Shown: positions 52,441 through 60,390 of the stretch, one piece after another
How positions within the stretch are numbered: position 1 is the stretch's first letter
Layout of the letters: each line of letters starts with the position of its first letter
Assembly (NCBI GenBank): GCA_002392405.1
Contig: DGGY01000036.1
Location: 57,552 to 121,551 of the forward strand
DNA length: 64,000 nucleotides
Direction of reading: 5' to 3'
Source: Treponema sp. UBA3862
Lineage (GTDB): Bacteria > Spirochaetota > Spirochaetia > Treponematales > Treponemataceae
Made by a program: the position numbers and the translations under genes
The notes under the pieces: generated by a model
Told to the model about the DNA's origin: nothing
Seen by the model: only the letters and a program-made list of their open reading frames with translations
The model's database searches: none

Positions 52441-52447
52441 TTGACAC

Positions 52448-53074
52448 ATGAAAAAGTGTTTTTTGATTTCTGTACTTTTGTTATCTGCTCCGCTTTTTTC
52501 TTTTGCACAGCAGGTGCTTTCCATGGACAGCGTTTTTTCTTCGCTTACAGAAAGTCCTGTAACTTCAGGGGATTTTACTCTTGAAAAATCCGCTGCAAAA
52601 TTAAAGAAGCCCCTTAAATCAAGCGGAACCTTTGTGTTCTGTGATGAGGGTGTAATCTGGAAAACCTTAAAGCCTTTTCCTTCAACCATGGCGGTAACAA
52701 AGACTTCACTTATTCAGATAAAGTCTGACGGTACAAAGACAGTAACAGACGCTTCTTCAAACGAAGTTTTTAAATCCGTTGCACAGACACTTTCTTCCAT
52801 CTTTTCAGGAAAACGGGAAAGCCTTGAAGAATGCTTTAATGTAACTTCATTTGATGCAGATTCTTCTTCGTGGACTATGAAACTTATTCCAAAAGACAGG
52901 ACTATTGCCGCTGCCCTTAACCTTATTGAACTCGGCGGAAATATAAAGACAAAAAAAGCATCCCTCGACAGCATAAAAATCTTTCAGAGTCAGACAGACA
53001 TAACTACATACAGCCTCATAAACCAGCAGTACAGACAGGAATTGACAGATGGAGAAAAAGCTCTCTTCAAATAA
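52448..53074 (+). CDS. LolA-like periplasmic lipoprotein carrier
   Basis: A protein of 208 residues with a signal peptide (MKKCFLISVLLLSAPLFSFA). The LolA/LolB-type fold is suggested by SGDFTLEKSAAKLKKPLKSSGTFVFCDEGVIWKTLKPFPSTMAVTKTSLIQI, i.e. the F-x-Q/E-x(n)-S-G-x-F..W-x(n)-P pattern. It should carry a lipid or lipoprotein across the periplasm. It overlaps the MMPL exporter gene by 26 bp and is followed by a lipoprotein gene, the same trio of functions found in aryl-polyene-type lipid pigment loci. Confidence 0.8.
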   Translation: MKKCFLISVLLLSAPLFSFAQQVLSMDSVFSSLTESPVTSGDFTLEKSAAKLKKPLKSSGTFVFCDEGVIWKTLKPFPSTMAVTKTSLIQIKSDGTKTVTDASSNEVFKSVAQTLSSIFSGKRESLEECFNVTSFDADSSSWTMKLIPKDRTIAAALNLIELGGNIKTKKASLDSIKIFQSQTDITTYSLINQQYRQELTDGEKALFK

Positions 53075-55376
53075 AAAATGGTTTACTGTCTGGGCTTTGT
53101 ATCACGGCCTGATCATTGCCGCTTTTGCAGTTTCAGTTTTTTTTACAAAAGGAATCATTTTCAGTTCTGATTTTACACAGATGATGCCTTCTTCCTCAAA
53201 AAATCCTGCATCAAAAATTGCAGACAGGGCGGTTTCATCAAATTCTTCAAATACGGTTTTTATCCTTTCGTCTCATAAAGATTTTAACCGTGCAAAAGAA
53301 GGGGCAGAGCAGGCTTACAATCTTTTGAAGGATGAAAAAACAAAGTTTAATTCAGTGAACCTTTACACGGACAGTGAGGCTGTTGCCGATGTAAAGGAAT
53401 TTATTGCCAGGAACCGTTTCTATCTTCTGGATAAAAAAACTCAAAGTCAGTTAAACACGGAAGAAGGAGCCCGGGCGTTTGCTTTGTCTTCTCTTGAGGA
53501 TGTTTATTCAGGCTTTAGTCTTACGGGGCTTGATAATCTTGCTGAAGATCCTTTTCTGCTTGATCAGGTGAACATGCAGAACTATCTTGGAGCCGTTACT
53601 GACTCCGGAACAAAATTAAGCCCTAAAGACGGAGTGCTTGCACGGGAGTTTAATGACAGCTGGTATGTAATGCTCAGGCTTGAGCTTACAAAAGAAGGAG
53701 CCGGGCTTGCCAGTAAGAAAAATGCAGTTCCGCTTATCTACGAAAAACTTCTTCCGCTTGAAAAAGACGGCCTTTCCTATGTTTTTTACGGCTCTGCTTT
53801 TCACGGTTACAAAAGTTCAAGTTCAGCTTCAAAAGAAATTTCTGTAATTTCAACCGTCAGCCTGCTCGCAGTTGTGCTGATTCTCCTTTTTGTGTTTAAG
53901 TCAGCGCTTCCTGTTCTTGCAAGCCTTTTTTCAATTTTTTGTTCCGTGCTCGCCGCATTCTGCGCCACACATTTTGTTTTCGGTCAGATACATATGACGG
54001 CTCTTGTCTTTGGAACTTCTTTAATCGGCTCCTGCATTGATTATTCGCTTCATTATTTTATCAACTGGAAAACCTCAAAAGAACTTGATGATTCCTCAAA
54101 AATCCGCCGGCACCTGTTCAGCGGACTGATTCTTTCGCTTGTTTCTACAGAACTCTGCTTTGCTTTTCTGTTCTTTGCGCCTTTCATACTTTTAAAGCAG
54201 ATGGCAGTTTTCAGTTTTACAGGAATCTTAAGTTCTTTTTTAACTGTGTGCGGCTTTTTTACAGTCTTTAAGCTCCCGCCGGAACATGACAGAAAAATCC
54301 CGGTCCTTTCTTTCTGGGAAGAAAAACTTTATCCGGCTATACCTTCTCCATTAAAAAAATACGCAGGACAGACCGTTACTGTTTTAATCATTGCAGTAAG
54401 CGCGTTTATTCTGTCAGTTAATTCAGACGGGGTGAAAATCCAGAATAACATTTCAAACCTTTACAAAATGGAAGGCCGCCTCAAAGACGATACCGTAACG
54501 GCTTTTCAGGTCTTAGATTACAATCCTTCAAGTTATCTTGTTTTAAGTGCGCCTTCGCCGGAAGAACTTCTTGAAAAAGAAGAAGAAATCTCTCCGCTTC
54601 TGCCGGACAGACATATCTGTACAAGCCGCTTTATTCCCTCAGTTAAGATGCAGAAGTCATCCCTTGAATCCGTAAAAAAACTTCTTCCTTTTGCATCAGC
54701 ACAGTTTGAAAACCTCGGCTTTGATGAGGAGACTGCGCGTGATTTTAAGGAGTCAGTTTTATCGGAAAACGATGAATTTGTAACTCCTGAAGGTGACATT
54801 CCGTCTTCAATAAAGCCTGTGATTAAGATGCTCTGGCCGGGAGAGTACGGCGGAAAGTATTATTCAATTATTCTGCCTTCGGGTATAAGTGATGAAAACT
54901 TTTACCGCACCCTTGCAGAGTCAGACGAAAACATTTTCTTTGAAAACAAGGTAAAAGATATAAGCTCAGCCCTCGACAGCCTTACACGGATGGTCCTGGT
55001 GATGTTTGCCCTTGCTTTTGTCATAATCGCTTTTATCATGAAGTTCTTTTACAGCTGGAAAGACACCTTAAAAATCATTTCGATTCCTGTTTTGAGCGTG
55101 CTTGTAACCGCCAGTGTTTTTGTTCTTTCAGGATTAAAAATTGAATTTTTTGGTATAACGGGAGTGATTCTCGTATTCGGGCTTGGACTTGATTATATAA
55201 TCTATAAAACGCAGAATAAGCGTAACCAGACAGAGGCTTTTGCGATTGCCTTAAGTTTTGTGACAACTGCGGTAAGTTTCGGTTCACTTGCTTTAAGTTC
55301 GTTTGTACCGGTGCATGTAATCGGTCTTTCGATTGTGAGCGGTCTTGTAACGGCATTTATCTGCGCTGTTTTATAG
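53049..55376 (+). CDS. MMPL/RND-family lipid exporter
   Basis: A protein of 775 residues with two repeats, each with one long periplasmic loop and a block of membrane helices. N-terminal TM then loop (about 40-245), TM block 1 (about 255-425, containing GTSLIGSCIDYSLHYFINW), second loop (about 450-640), and TM block 2 (about 645-775, containing GVILVFGLGLDYIIYKTQNK). The G-x-x-x-D-Y signature occurs in both blocks, as in MMPL/HpnN exporters. The protein ends just after the last helix. The gene begins inside the lolA-like gene, so translation is coupled. The cargo is probably a lipid or lipid-linked pigment, unproven. Confidence 0.87.
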   Translation: MEKKLSSNKKWFTVWALYHGLIIAAFAVSVFFTKGIIFSSDFTQMMPSSSKNPASKIADRAVSSNSSNTVFILSSHKDFNRAKEGAEQAYNLLKDEKTKFNSVNLYTDSEAVADVKEFIARNRFYLLDKKTQSQLNTEEGARAFALSSLEDVYSGFSLTGLDNLAEDPFLLDQVNMQNYLGAVTDSGTKLSPKDGVLAREFNDSWYVMLRLELTKEGAGLASKKNAVPLIYEKLLPLEKDGLSYVFYGSAFHGYKSSSSASKEISVISTVSLLAVVLILLFVFKSALPVLASLFSIFCSVLAAFCATHFVFGQIHMTALVFGTSLIGSCIDYSLHYFINWKTSKELDDSSKIRRHLFSGLILSLVSTELCFAFLFFAPFILLKQMAVFSFTGILSSFLTVCGFFTVFKLPPEHDRKIPVLSFWEEKLYPAIPSPLKKYAGQTVTVLIIAVSAFILSVNSDGVKIQNNISNLYKMEGRLKDDTVTAFQVLDYNPSSYLVLSAPSPEELLEKEEEISPLLPDRHICTSRFIPSVKMQKSSLESVKKLLPFASAQFENLGFDEETARDFKESVLSENDEFVTPEGDIPSSIKPVIKMLWPGEYGGKYYSIILPSGISDENFYRTLAESDENIFFENKVKDISSALDSLTRMVLVMFALAFVIIAFIMKFFYSWKDTLKIISIPVLSVLVTASVFVLSGLKIEFFGITGVILVFGLGLDYIIYKTQNKRNQTEAFAIALSFVTTAVSFGSLALSSFVPVHVIGLSIVSGLVTAFICAVL

Positions 55377-55379
55377 GAA

Positions 55380-55537
55380 AGGGGGAAGTCTCCCCCTCGC
55401 TCCAGCCGCGAGCCGCTCCACAAATGCCATAAGCGCACAGAACGCTTCTGTCATTTGCTCCGCTTTGTCGTGTCTTACGCTGCCCCCTCTGCGGGGCGTT
55501 AAAGGAAAGTGCATGACCGCCCCGCAACGCCCCTGCT
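55380..55537. other. GC-rich intergenic island with alternative stems
   Basis: The island starts 4 nt after the MMPL stop. It contains GGGGGA..TCCCCC, an AAATG/CATTT stem, and then a set in which GCGGGGC can pair with GCCCCGC or, exclusively, GGGGCGTT can pair with AACGCCCC. The next gene's CTGGAGA ribosome-binding site follows. The role is unknown. Confidence 0.4.
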
Positions 55538-55564
55538 TAAAAATAAAAATTATCTGGAGAAACT

Positions 55565-56134
55565 ATGATAATTAAAAATAAAACTTTTCTGCTTTTTATC
55601 TTACTCTTACAGGCATTTCTCTTTTTTTCGTGCCAGACAAACAGAACTTCTTCTCACCTCAATAAGGTTTACGTTACAAATACAAATCCAGTAGATCTTA
55701 TGGAAACAAAGGCAATAACTTCAGTAATCGACAAAGTTCAGATTTTTGAAGGAGATTTCGGGGAAAAGTCTTTTTCAACCGTACTTGCCCTTTATGCAGA
55801 TGTTTCTGCAGTAAATATCGTAATGCTCAATGAGATGGGGATTGAAGTCGGTTCAATTGATTACGACGGAAAAAATTGTACGATTGACAGCTCTTTCTTC
55901 CCGAAAAACTTAAAGGCAGAATACATAATTCTTGATTTACAGAATGCGTATGCGGACTTTTTCTATGCTGCGTCACATTATAAAAAATACGGTCTCCTCT
56001 TTGAAAAAGAAGAAAACAGAAGGCTCTTAAGCAGAAACGGTCGCCTCATTGAAGAAATAATTTATGAGGGAAAAGTCCTGACAATAAAAAATCACCTCCG
56101 CGGTTATACATATAAACTGACAGACGGGGAATAG
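55565..56134 (+). CDS. lipoprotein resembling DUF3261
   Basis: A protein of 189 residues with signal peptide and lipobox LFFSC (Cys23). The remainder is beta-rich (SVIDKVQIFEGDFGEKSFSTVLALYADVSAVNIVMLNEMGIEVGSIDYDGKNCTIDSSFFPKNLKAEYIILDLQNAYADF), resembling the DUF3261 lipoproteins that accompany LolA-like and MMPL genes in aryl-polyene-type clusters. I infer that it works at the outer membrane with those two proteins. GGAG lies 5 nt upstream of the ATG. A 188-bp GC-rich spacer separates it from the exporter gene. Confidence 0.65.
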   Translation: MIIKNKTFLLFILLLQAFLFFSCQTNRTSSHLNKVYVTNTNPVDLMETKAITSVIDKVQIFEGDFGEKSFSTVLALYADVSAVNIVMLNEMGIEVGSIDYDGKNCTIDSSFFPKNLKAEYIILDLQNAYADFFYAASHYKKYGLLFEKEENRRLLSRNGRLIEEIIYEGKVLTIKNHLRGYTYKLTDGE

Positions 56135-56231
56135 CGGATATAAGCTCAAAGCCGGCGCAAGAAAAAACGGTCAAATCAAAAAAAATACTTCCGGTCACAT
56201 TCGGCCTTGTAAACCGCTAGATATCGTCGCT

Positions 56232-56296
56232 GCATGCAGTTTGCGCCTTGAAACTATAATAGTTTGCCGCTAAAGCGGCAGGCGCAAACTGGATGC
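56232..56296 (+). repeat. nested palindromic element, copy A
   Basis: Outer arms GCATGCAGTTTGCGCC (56232-56247) and GGCGCAAACTGGATGC (56281-56296) are reverse complements with one mismatch. Inside are the perfect palindrome AAACTATAATAGTTT (56251-56265) and the hairpin GCCGCTAAAGCGGC (56266-56279). Copy B at 56489 carries the same blocks in the opposite orientation. The 600-bp gap 56135-56735 otherwise holds no convincing gene. Confidence 0.85.
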
Positions 56297-56475
56297 TTTC
56301 CAAGGCCGCCTGCTCCCTCGCGTATTTTTTTATGCGACTGTTTATCATGTGCGTCCGCTCTCAGTAATTATTGGACAAAAGTTATGTCCGTTATATGCAA
56401 AAACCTGTTTTTTGTGGAAACCCGGGCAAACTTAATTCAGTCAGTTCTTCAAAAAAAACAGCGCGAAGGAGAAGA

Positions 56476-56583
56476 AACGATTTCAAAAGCATTATGTTTG
56501 CGGATGCCGCGCCAGCGGCAATATGATAGTTCCATATACGCAAACATCATGCAGCGCGTTAACGCGCGGTTTTGAAAATCGTT
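56476..56583 (-). repeat. nested palindromic element, copy B, with extended arms
   Basis: Core 56489-56552: arms GCATTATGTTTGCG and CGCAAACATCATGC, hairpin GCCGC/GCGGC (56506-56519), and AACTAT (minus strand) as in copy A. Flanking sequences extend the symmetry: AACGATTTCAAAA (56476-56488) matches TTTTGAAAATCGTT (56570-56583) with one extra base. The perfect palindrome GCGCGTTAACGCGC lies at 56554-56567. The orientation is opposite to copy A. Confidence 0.82.
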
Positions 56584-56657
56584 GATTCGACTGGGAGCTG
56601 TTTTTTTTGAAGTTTCGGCGGATTTAATTTGTTTGCCGGGGGGGGCGCTTTACCGTG

Positions 56658-56687
56658 TTGAAACAAATCCTTTGAATTCAGTATAAT
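56658..56687 (+). promoter_or_regulatory. promoter of guaB
   Basis: TTGAAA (56658-56663), 18-nt spacer, TATAAT (56682-56687). The predicted start near 56694 gives a leader of about 42 nt containing AAGGAG. Confidence 0.68.
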
Positions 56688-56735
56688 AGTTCAATTACAC
56701 AAACGAAATTGAACGAGTTTTTTAAGGAGAAAACG

Positions 56736-58244
56736 ATGGCTTATTATTTTTCAGAACCTTCACACACTTTCGGCGAATATCTTCTGGTTCCAGGTTATTC
56801 TTCAGCAGAATGTACTCCGGACAAAGTTTCATTAAAAACACCGGTAGTTAAATATAATAAAAAGAAGGGAGAAGAATGTCCCCTCACAATGAATATTCCA
56901 ATGGTTTCTGCAGTTATGCAGGCTGTTTCTGACGATAAACTTGCAATTGCACTTGCAAAAGAAGGCGGAATCAGCTTTATCTTCGGCAGCCAGACAATTG
57001 AAAATCAGGCAGCAATGGTTGCCCGCGTAAAGGCATACAAAGCAGGTTTTGTAACATCTGATTCAAATATCCGTCCTGAACAGACTCTTGAAGAAGTAAT
57101 TGAATTAAGCGAAAGAACAGGCCATTCAACTGTAGCCGTTACAGAAGACGGAACTGCAAACGGCCGCCTTGTTGGAATCATCACTTCAAAGGATTTCAGA
57201 ATCGGTCACTGTCCTGCAGGCTCAAAGGTAAAGGACTACATGACAGGCCTTAATGAACTTGTTACCGGACAGGAAGGAATTACTCTTTCTGAAGCCAACG
57301 AAATCATCTGGGAAAAGAAAGTAAACCAGCTCCCGATTGTTGATAAAAAAGGAAATCTTGTTAGCCTTGTTTTCCGCAAGGACTATTCAACTCACGTAGA
57401 ACATCCGAAGGAACTCCTTGATTCAAAACAGCGCTACATCGTAGGTGCAGGAATCAATACACGCGATTATATGGAACGCGTTCCTAAACTTCTTGAAGCA
57501 GGAGCAGATGTTTTCGTTCTTGACTCATCAGAAGGTTTCTCTGAATGGCAGGCAAGAGCTCTTAAAGACCTTCATAAAGCTTTCCCTGGAATAAAAGTTG
57601 GAGCAGGAAACGTAGTAGACGCAGAAGGCTTTAAGTTCCTCGCTGATGCAGGTGCAGACTTTGTGAAAATCGGTATCGGTGGCGGTTCAATCTGTATTAC
57701 ACGTGAACAGAAAGGTATCGGACGCGGTCAGGCAACAGCAACAATTGAAGTAGCACAGGCCCGCGACGAATACTACAAAAAGACAGGTATTTATGTTCCT
57801 GTATGTTCAGACGGCGGTATCGTTCATGACTACCATGTAACACTTGCCCTGGCAATGGGTGCAGATTTTGTAATGCTGGGCCGCTACTTTGCACGCTTTG
57901 ATGAATCTCCTTCAAACAAACTTGTAATCAACGGTAACTATGTAAAAGAATACTGGGGCGAAGGTTCAAACCGTGCCCGTAACTGGCAGCGCTATGACCT
58001 TGGCGGTAAGAAAGGAATGGCATTTGAAGAAGGCGTAGATTCTTATGTTCCTTATGCAGGCCACCTCCACGACGGAGTAGGCATGACTTTAAGCAAGGTA
58101 GTTCACACAATGTGTAACTGCGGTGCCCTTTCAATTCCTGAACTTCAGGAAAAAGCAAAGATTACGCTCGTATCTCCTGTTACAATCCAGGAAGGCAGCG
58201 CACACGACGTTACGGTACGCAATACTACATCTGTGCAGAACTAA
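56736..58244 (+). CDS. guaB: inosine-5'-monophosphate dehydrogenase
   Basis: A protein of 502 residues from ATG 56736 (AAGGAG 7 nt upstream; nine extra upstream codons are leader). TIM barrel with two CBS domains inserted at about 110-220. The active-site loop [21 protein letters not shown] contains the nucleophilic Cys. The mobile flap [32 protein letters not shown] carries the Arg-Tyr pair that activates water. It oxidises IMP to XMP with NAD in GMP synthesis. The [19 protein letters not shown] and VDSYVPYAG segments match what I recall of the Tritrichomonas foetus enzyme rather than the common bacterial form. A tandem hairpin array begins 2 nt after the stop. Confidence 0.96.
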   Translation: MAYYFSEPSHTFGEYLLVPGYSSAECTPDKVSLKTPVVKYNKKKGEECPLTMNIPMVSAVMQAVSDDKLAIALAKEGGISFIFGSQTIENQAAMVARVKAYKAGFVTSDSNIRPEQTLEEVIELSERTGHSTVAVTEDGTANGRLVGIITSKDFRIGHCPAGSKVKDYMTGLNELVTGQEGITLSEANEIIWEKKVNQLPIVDKKGNLVSLVFRKDYSTHVEHPKELLDSKQRYIVGAGINTRDYMERVPKLLEAGADVFVLDSSEGFSEWQARALKDLHKAFPGIKVGAGNVVDAEGFKFLADAGADFVKIGIGGGSICITREQKGIGRGQATATIEVAQARDEYYKKTGIYVPVCSDGGIVHDYHVTLALAMGADFVMLGRYFARFDESPSNKLVINGNYVKEYWGEGSNRARNWQRYDLGGKKGMAFEEGVDSYVPYAGHLHDGVGMTLSKVVHTMCNCGALSIPELQEKAKITLVSPVTIQEGSAHDVTVRNTTSVQN

Positions 58245-58245
58245 T

Positions 58246-58443
58246 GACTCAGAAATTACATCCATGTAATTTCTGAGTCGACACAATTGCTACGCAATTC
58301 TGTCAAAAGTTTGGAGACTGGGTGGCATCCATGCCACGAAAATTACATCCATGTAATTTCTGAGTCGACACAATTGCTGCGCAATTCTGTCACAGGTATG
58401 GAGACTGAGGTGGCATCCGTGCCACGAAAATTACATCCATGTG
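58246..58443 (+). repeat. tandem array of hairpins after guaB (87-88 bp period)
   Basis: About 2.2 copies (AAATTAC starts at 58253, 58340 and 58428). Each unit holds three hairpins: AAATTACAT-CC-ATGTAATTT, CAATTGC-loop-GCAATTC, and GTGGCAT-CC-ATGCCAC. In the first copy the first stem is extended to a perfect 16-bp arm, GACTCAGAAATTACAT, right after the stop codon. Differences between copies fall in loops or keep pairing through G-U. Confidence 0.88.
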
Positions 58444-58446
58444 ATG

Positions 58447-58480
58447 AAAGCTCTTCCTGCGGGAGGGCTTTTTTTTTGCT
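58447..58480 (+). terminator. terminator after the hairpin array
   Basis: AAAGCTCTTCC (58447-58457) with GGGAGGGCTTT (58461-58471), loop TGC, followed by T7. It probably ends the guaB transcript beyond the array. Confidence 0.75.
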
Positions 58481-58533
58481 TTTTTTCTGCGGGGAGGCGG
58501 AGTTCCTTGATAGATAAATTTTATAAAAAAAGA

Positions 58534-58577
58534 TATAATATCTGATGAACTTAAGGAACTTTCTGGTTCTTAAGTTC
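58534..58577 (+). promoter_or_regulatory. -10 box and 5'-terminal hairpin of the esterase mRNA
   Basis: TATAAT at 58534-58539 predicts a start near 58546. The hairpin GAACTTAAGGAAC (58547-58559) / GTTCTTAAGTTC (58566-58577), one bulged G and a 6-nt loop, would thus be the very 5' end of the mRNA. A -35 box is not convincing (TTGATA is 21 nt away). Confidence 0.5.
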
Positions 58578-58632
58578 TGCTTGCTCCGTTATTTTTAGCG
58601 GGGGACTATTTAATTCATTTATGGAGAAACAA

Positions 58633-60210
58633 ATGAAAAAAATCTTTGCTGCTGTTCTGGCTTTAATGGCCGGAATGAGTTTATCCGTATTCGCACTGGA
58701 AAAAAGTATTGCTGACAATGAGAAAGTTGAAAAAGTTGAAGCAATTACAACTGTTGCAAATACAAAGGGAACAAAAATCTATGTTGTCGGAGATTCAACT
58801 TTCTCCGCTTTTTCTGATCCTTATTATTATCCGCGCTACGGTATTGGTACAAAACTTGGTGATTATCTTAACGGAAAAAAAGTTGAAGTAATCAATCTTG
58901 CAATGTCCGGACGTTCTTCAAAAAGCTTCCTTACTGAAGCAAATTACAAAACACTTGTGAATAATATCAAAAAAGGTGATTATCTTATCATCGGCTTTGG
59001 TCACAATGATGAAAAAACTGAAGAAGGTCGCTATACAAATCCAAACGGCTCAAAAGAAGATGCAGGTTCGTTCAAAAACAGCCTTTATGTAAACTACATC
59101 AAGCTTGCCCTGGACAAAAAGGCAACACCTGTTCTCTGTACTCCAATCGTACGCCGTGCTCCTGGAAAAGCATACGAAGGTTCTTATGTTCATATTACTA
59201 AGGACACTGCTGAGTTCCCTGGCGGAGACTACCCTAAGGCAATCCGTGAACTTGGAAAAGAAACCGGAGTTCTTGTAGTTGATAATACTGAATATACAAA
59301 AGCCCTTTATGAATCAAAAGGCGACGACGGTACTGTAAAATATCACGCATGGCTCGGTCACAAACCTGGCAGCGTAGATAACACTCACCTGAACACTTAC
59401 GGCGCTTCTGTTCTTGCCTATAATGTAATTCAGGAAATGTCTAAAAATATTAAAAACTTTTCAAAACTTCTTGCAAAAGACATTAAGGAACCGGGAGAAG
59501 AACTTTTAGTTCCTAATCCAAAATATATTGTTCCTGTTTATGCAGAATTTACACCGGCTGACAAATCTGGAAACTTCGTAACAACAGAACCATGGTTCGG
59601 TACTGTTTTTGGTGACATGGGTGGTCTTGAAAAGATTGCAAATCCGGATCTCTACGAAATTAATGAAGAGGGCGGAAAAGTTGTAATGCATTCAGGTACA
59701 AAAGACGGAAAAACTGCAGCAGGTAAAATCGCTTCTGGTTCGGACGGGCTTGCTTTTTACTTCCAGCAGCTTCCTGCTGACAAAGATTTTGTTCTTTCAG
59801 CTGTAGCAACTGTTAAAAATGCAACAAAAAACAATCAGGTTTCTTTCGGTCTTATGGTTCGTGATGATGTTTATATCGACAAATATGACAACCAGGTAAA
59901 ATCAGACTATGTTGCCGCAGGCTGCTTAAAACTTGCTAAAGGCGAAGGCGCATGGACTTCAACTTTTGCCCGCGCTGACGGAAATCTTGTTGAAAACACT
60001 GTTGCAAAACAGGAATTCCCTGCTTCGGGCGTTAAGATTCCTCTTTCAATCAAAAAGGCAGGTGATTCTTATACAGTACAGTTCGGAAAAGACAGCGCTT
60101 CATTTACTGCAAAACTTACAGAAGTTGATGCTAAATGGGTTTACGCAGGCCTCTACACTGTACGTTCGGCTTTCATCGAGTATTCAGATGTTAAGCTTGA
60201 AGTAAAATAA
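58633..60210 (+). CDS. secreted SGNH esterase, rhamnogalacturonan-acetylesterase-like, with C-terminal domain
   Basis: A protein of 525 residues from ATG 58633; GGAG lies 6 nt upstream, overlapping an alternative ATG at 58621. Signal peptide (MKKIFAAVLALMAGMSLSVFA). SGNH domain (about 45-290): block I VGDSTFSAF (nucleophile Ser), NLAMSGRSSKSFL, GFGHNDEKTEEGRYTNP, and the catalytic DNTHLNTYGA. This combination fits carbohydrate esterase family 12, which deacetylates pectic rhamnogalacturonan. The C-terminal part (about 300-525) is beta-rich and probably a carbohydrate-binding or laminin-G-like domain. The gene suggests growth on plant pectin. It is monocistronic, with its own promoter and terminator. 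Confidence 0.85.
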   Translation: MKKIFAAVLALMAGMSLSVFALEKSIADNEKVEKVEAITTVANTKGTKIYVVGDSTFSAFSDPYYYPRYGIGTKLGDYLNGKKVEVINLAMSGRSSKSFLTEANYKTLVNNIKKGDYLIIGFGHNDEKTEEGRYTNPNGSKEDAGSFKNSLYVNYIKLALDKKATPVLCTPIVRRAPGKAYEGSYVHITKDTAEFPGGDYPKAIRELGKETGVLVVDNTEYTKALYESKGDDGTVKYHAWLGHKPGSVDNTHLNTYGASVLAYNVIQEMSKNIKNFSKLLAKDIKEPGEELLVPNPKYIVPVYAEFTPADKSGNFVTTEPWFGTVFGDMGGLEKIANPDLYEINEEGGKVVMHSGTKDGKTAAGKIASGSDGLAFYFQQLPADKDFVLSAVATVKNATKNNQVSFGLMVRDDVYIDKYDNQVKSDYVAAGCLKLAKGEGAWTSTFARADGNLVENTVAKQEFPASGVKIPLSIKKAGDSYTVQFGKDSASFTAKLTEVDAKWVYAGLYTVRSAFIEYSDVKLEVK

Positions 60211-60269
60211 CTAAGCTGTTTTAAGATTCAGAAACAGGGACTGCACTAATACAGCCCCTGTTTAAAATA

Positions 60270-60330
60270 AAAACTGCCGTTTGAATGGCGCGTCTTAAAA
60301 AGATTCGTCACTTAAACGGCAGTTTTTTTT
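60270..60330. terminator. strong terminator between esterase and pssA
   Basis: AAAACTGCCGTTT (60270-60282) pairs perfectly with AAACGGCAGTTTT (60314-60326), then a T run to 60330. Its A-rich 5' flank makes it usable on both strands. A second, weaker stem AAACAGGG/CCCTGTTT lies just upstream (about 60232-60263). Confidence 0.8.
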
Positions 60331-60390
60331 CTGTCTGCAGCCTGAGTATTCTGTAATTGAGCTGCTTTTATCTTATTTTTAAAGGTTTAA

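Noticed and set aside
55350-55376. Frameshift or truncation of the MMPL exporter
   Set aside because: Both transmembrane blocks and both GxxxDY signatures are present; the end just after the last helix is within family variation, although a short tail may be missing.
56264-56575. 103-codon open frame upstream of guaB
   Set aside because: It crosses both palindromic elements, lacks a start signal, and its translation has no recognisable domain; the DNA symmetry explains the sequence better.
58246-58443. CRISPR-like array
   Set aside because: The period is 87-88 bp with no repeat/spacer alternation; the whole unit is repeated, and no cas gene is present.
58287-58517. 76-codon open frame after guaB
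   Set aside because: It is a reading of the tandem hairpin array and the terminator; its repeated peptides only reflect the DNA repeat.
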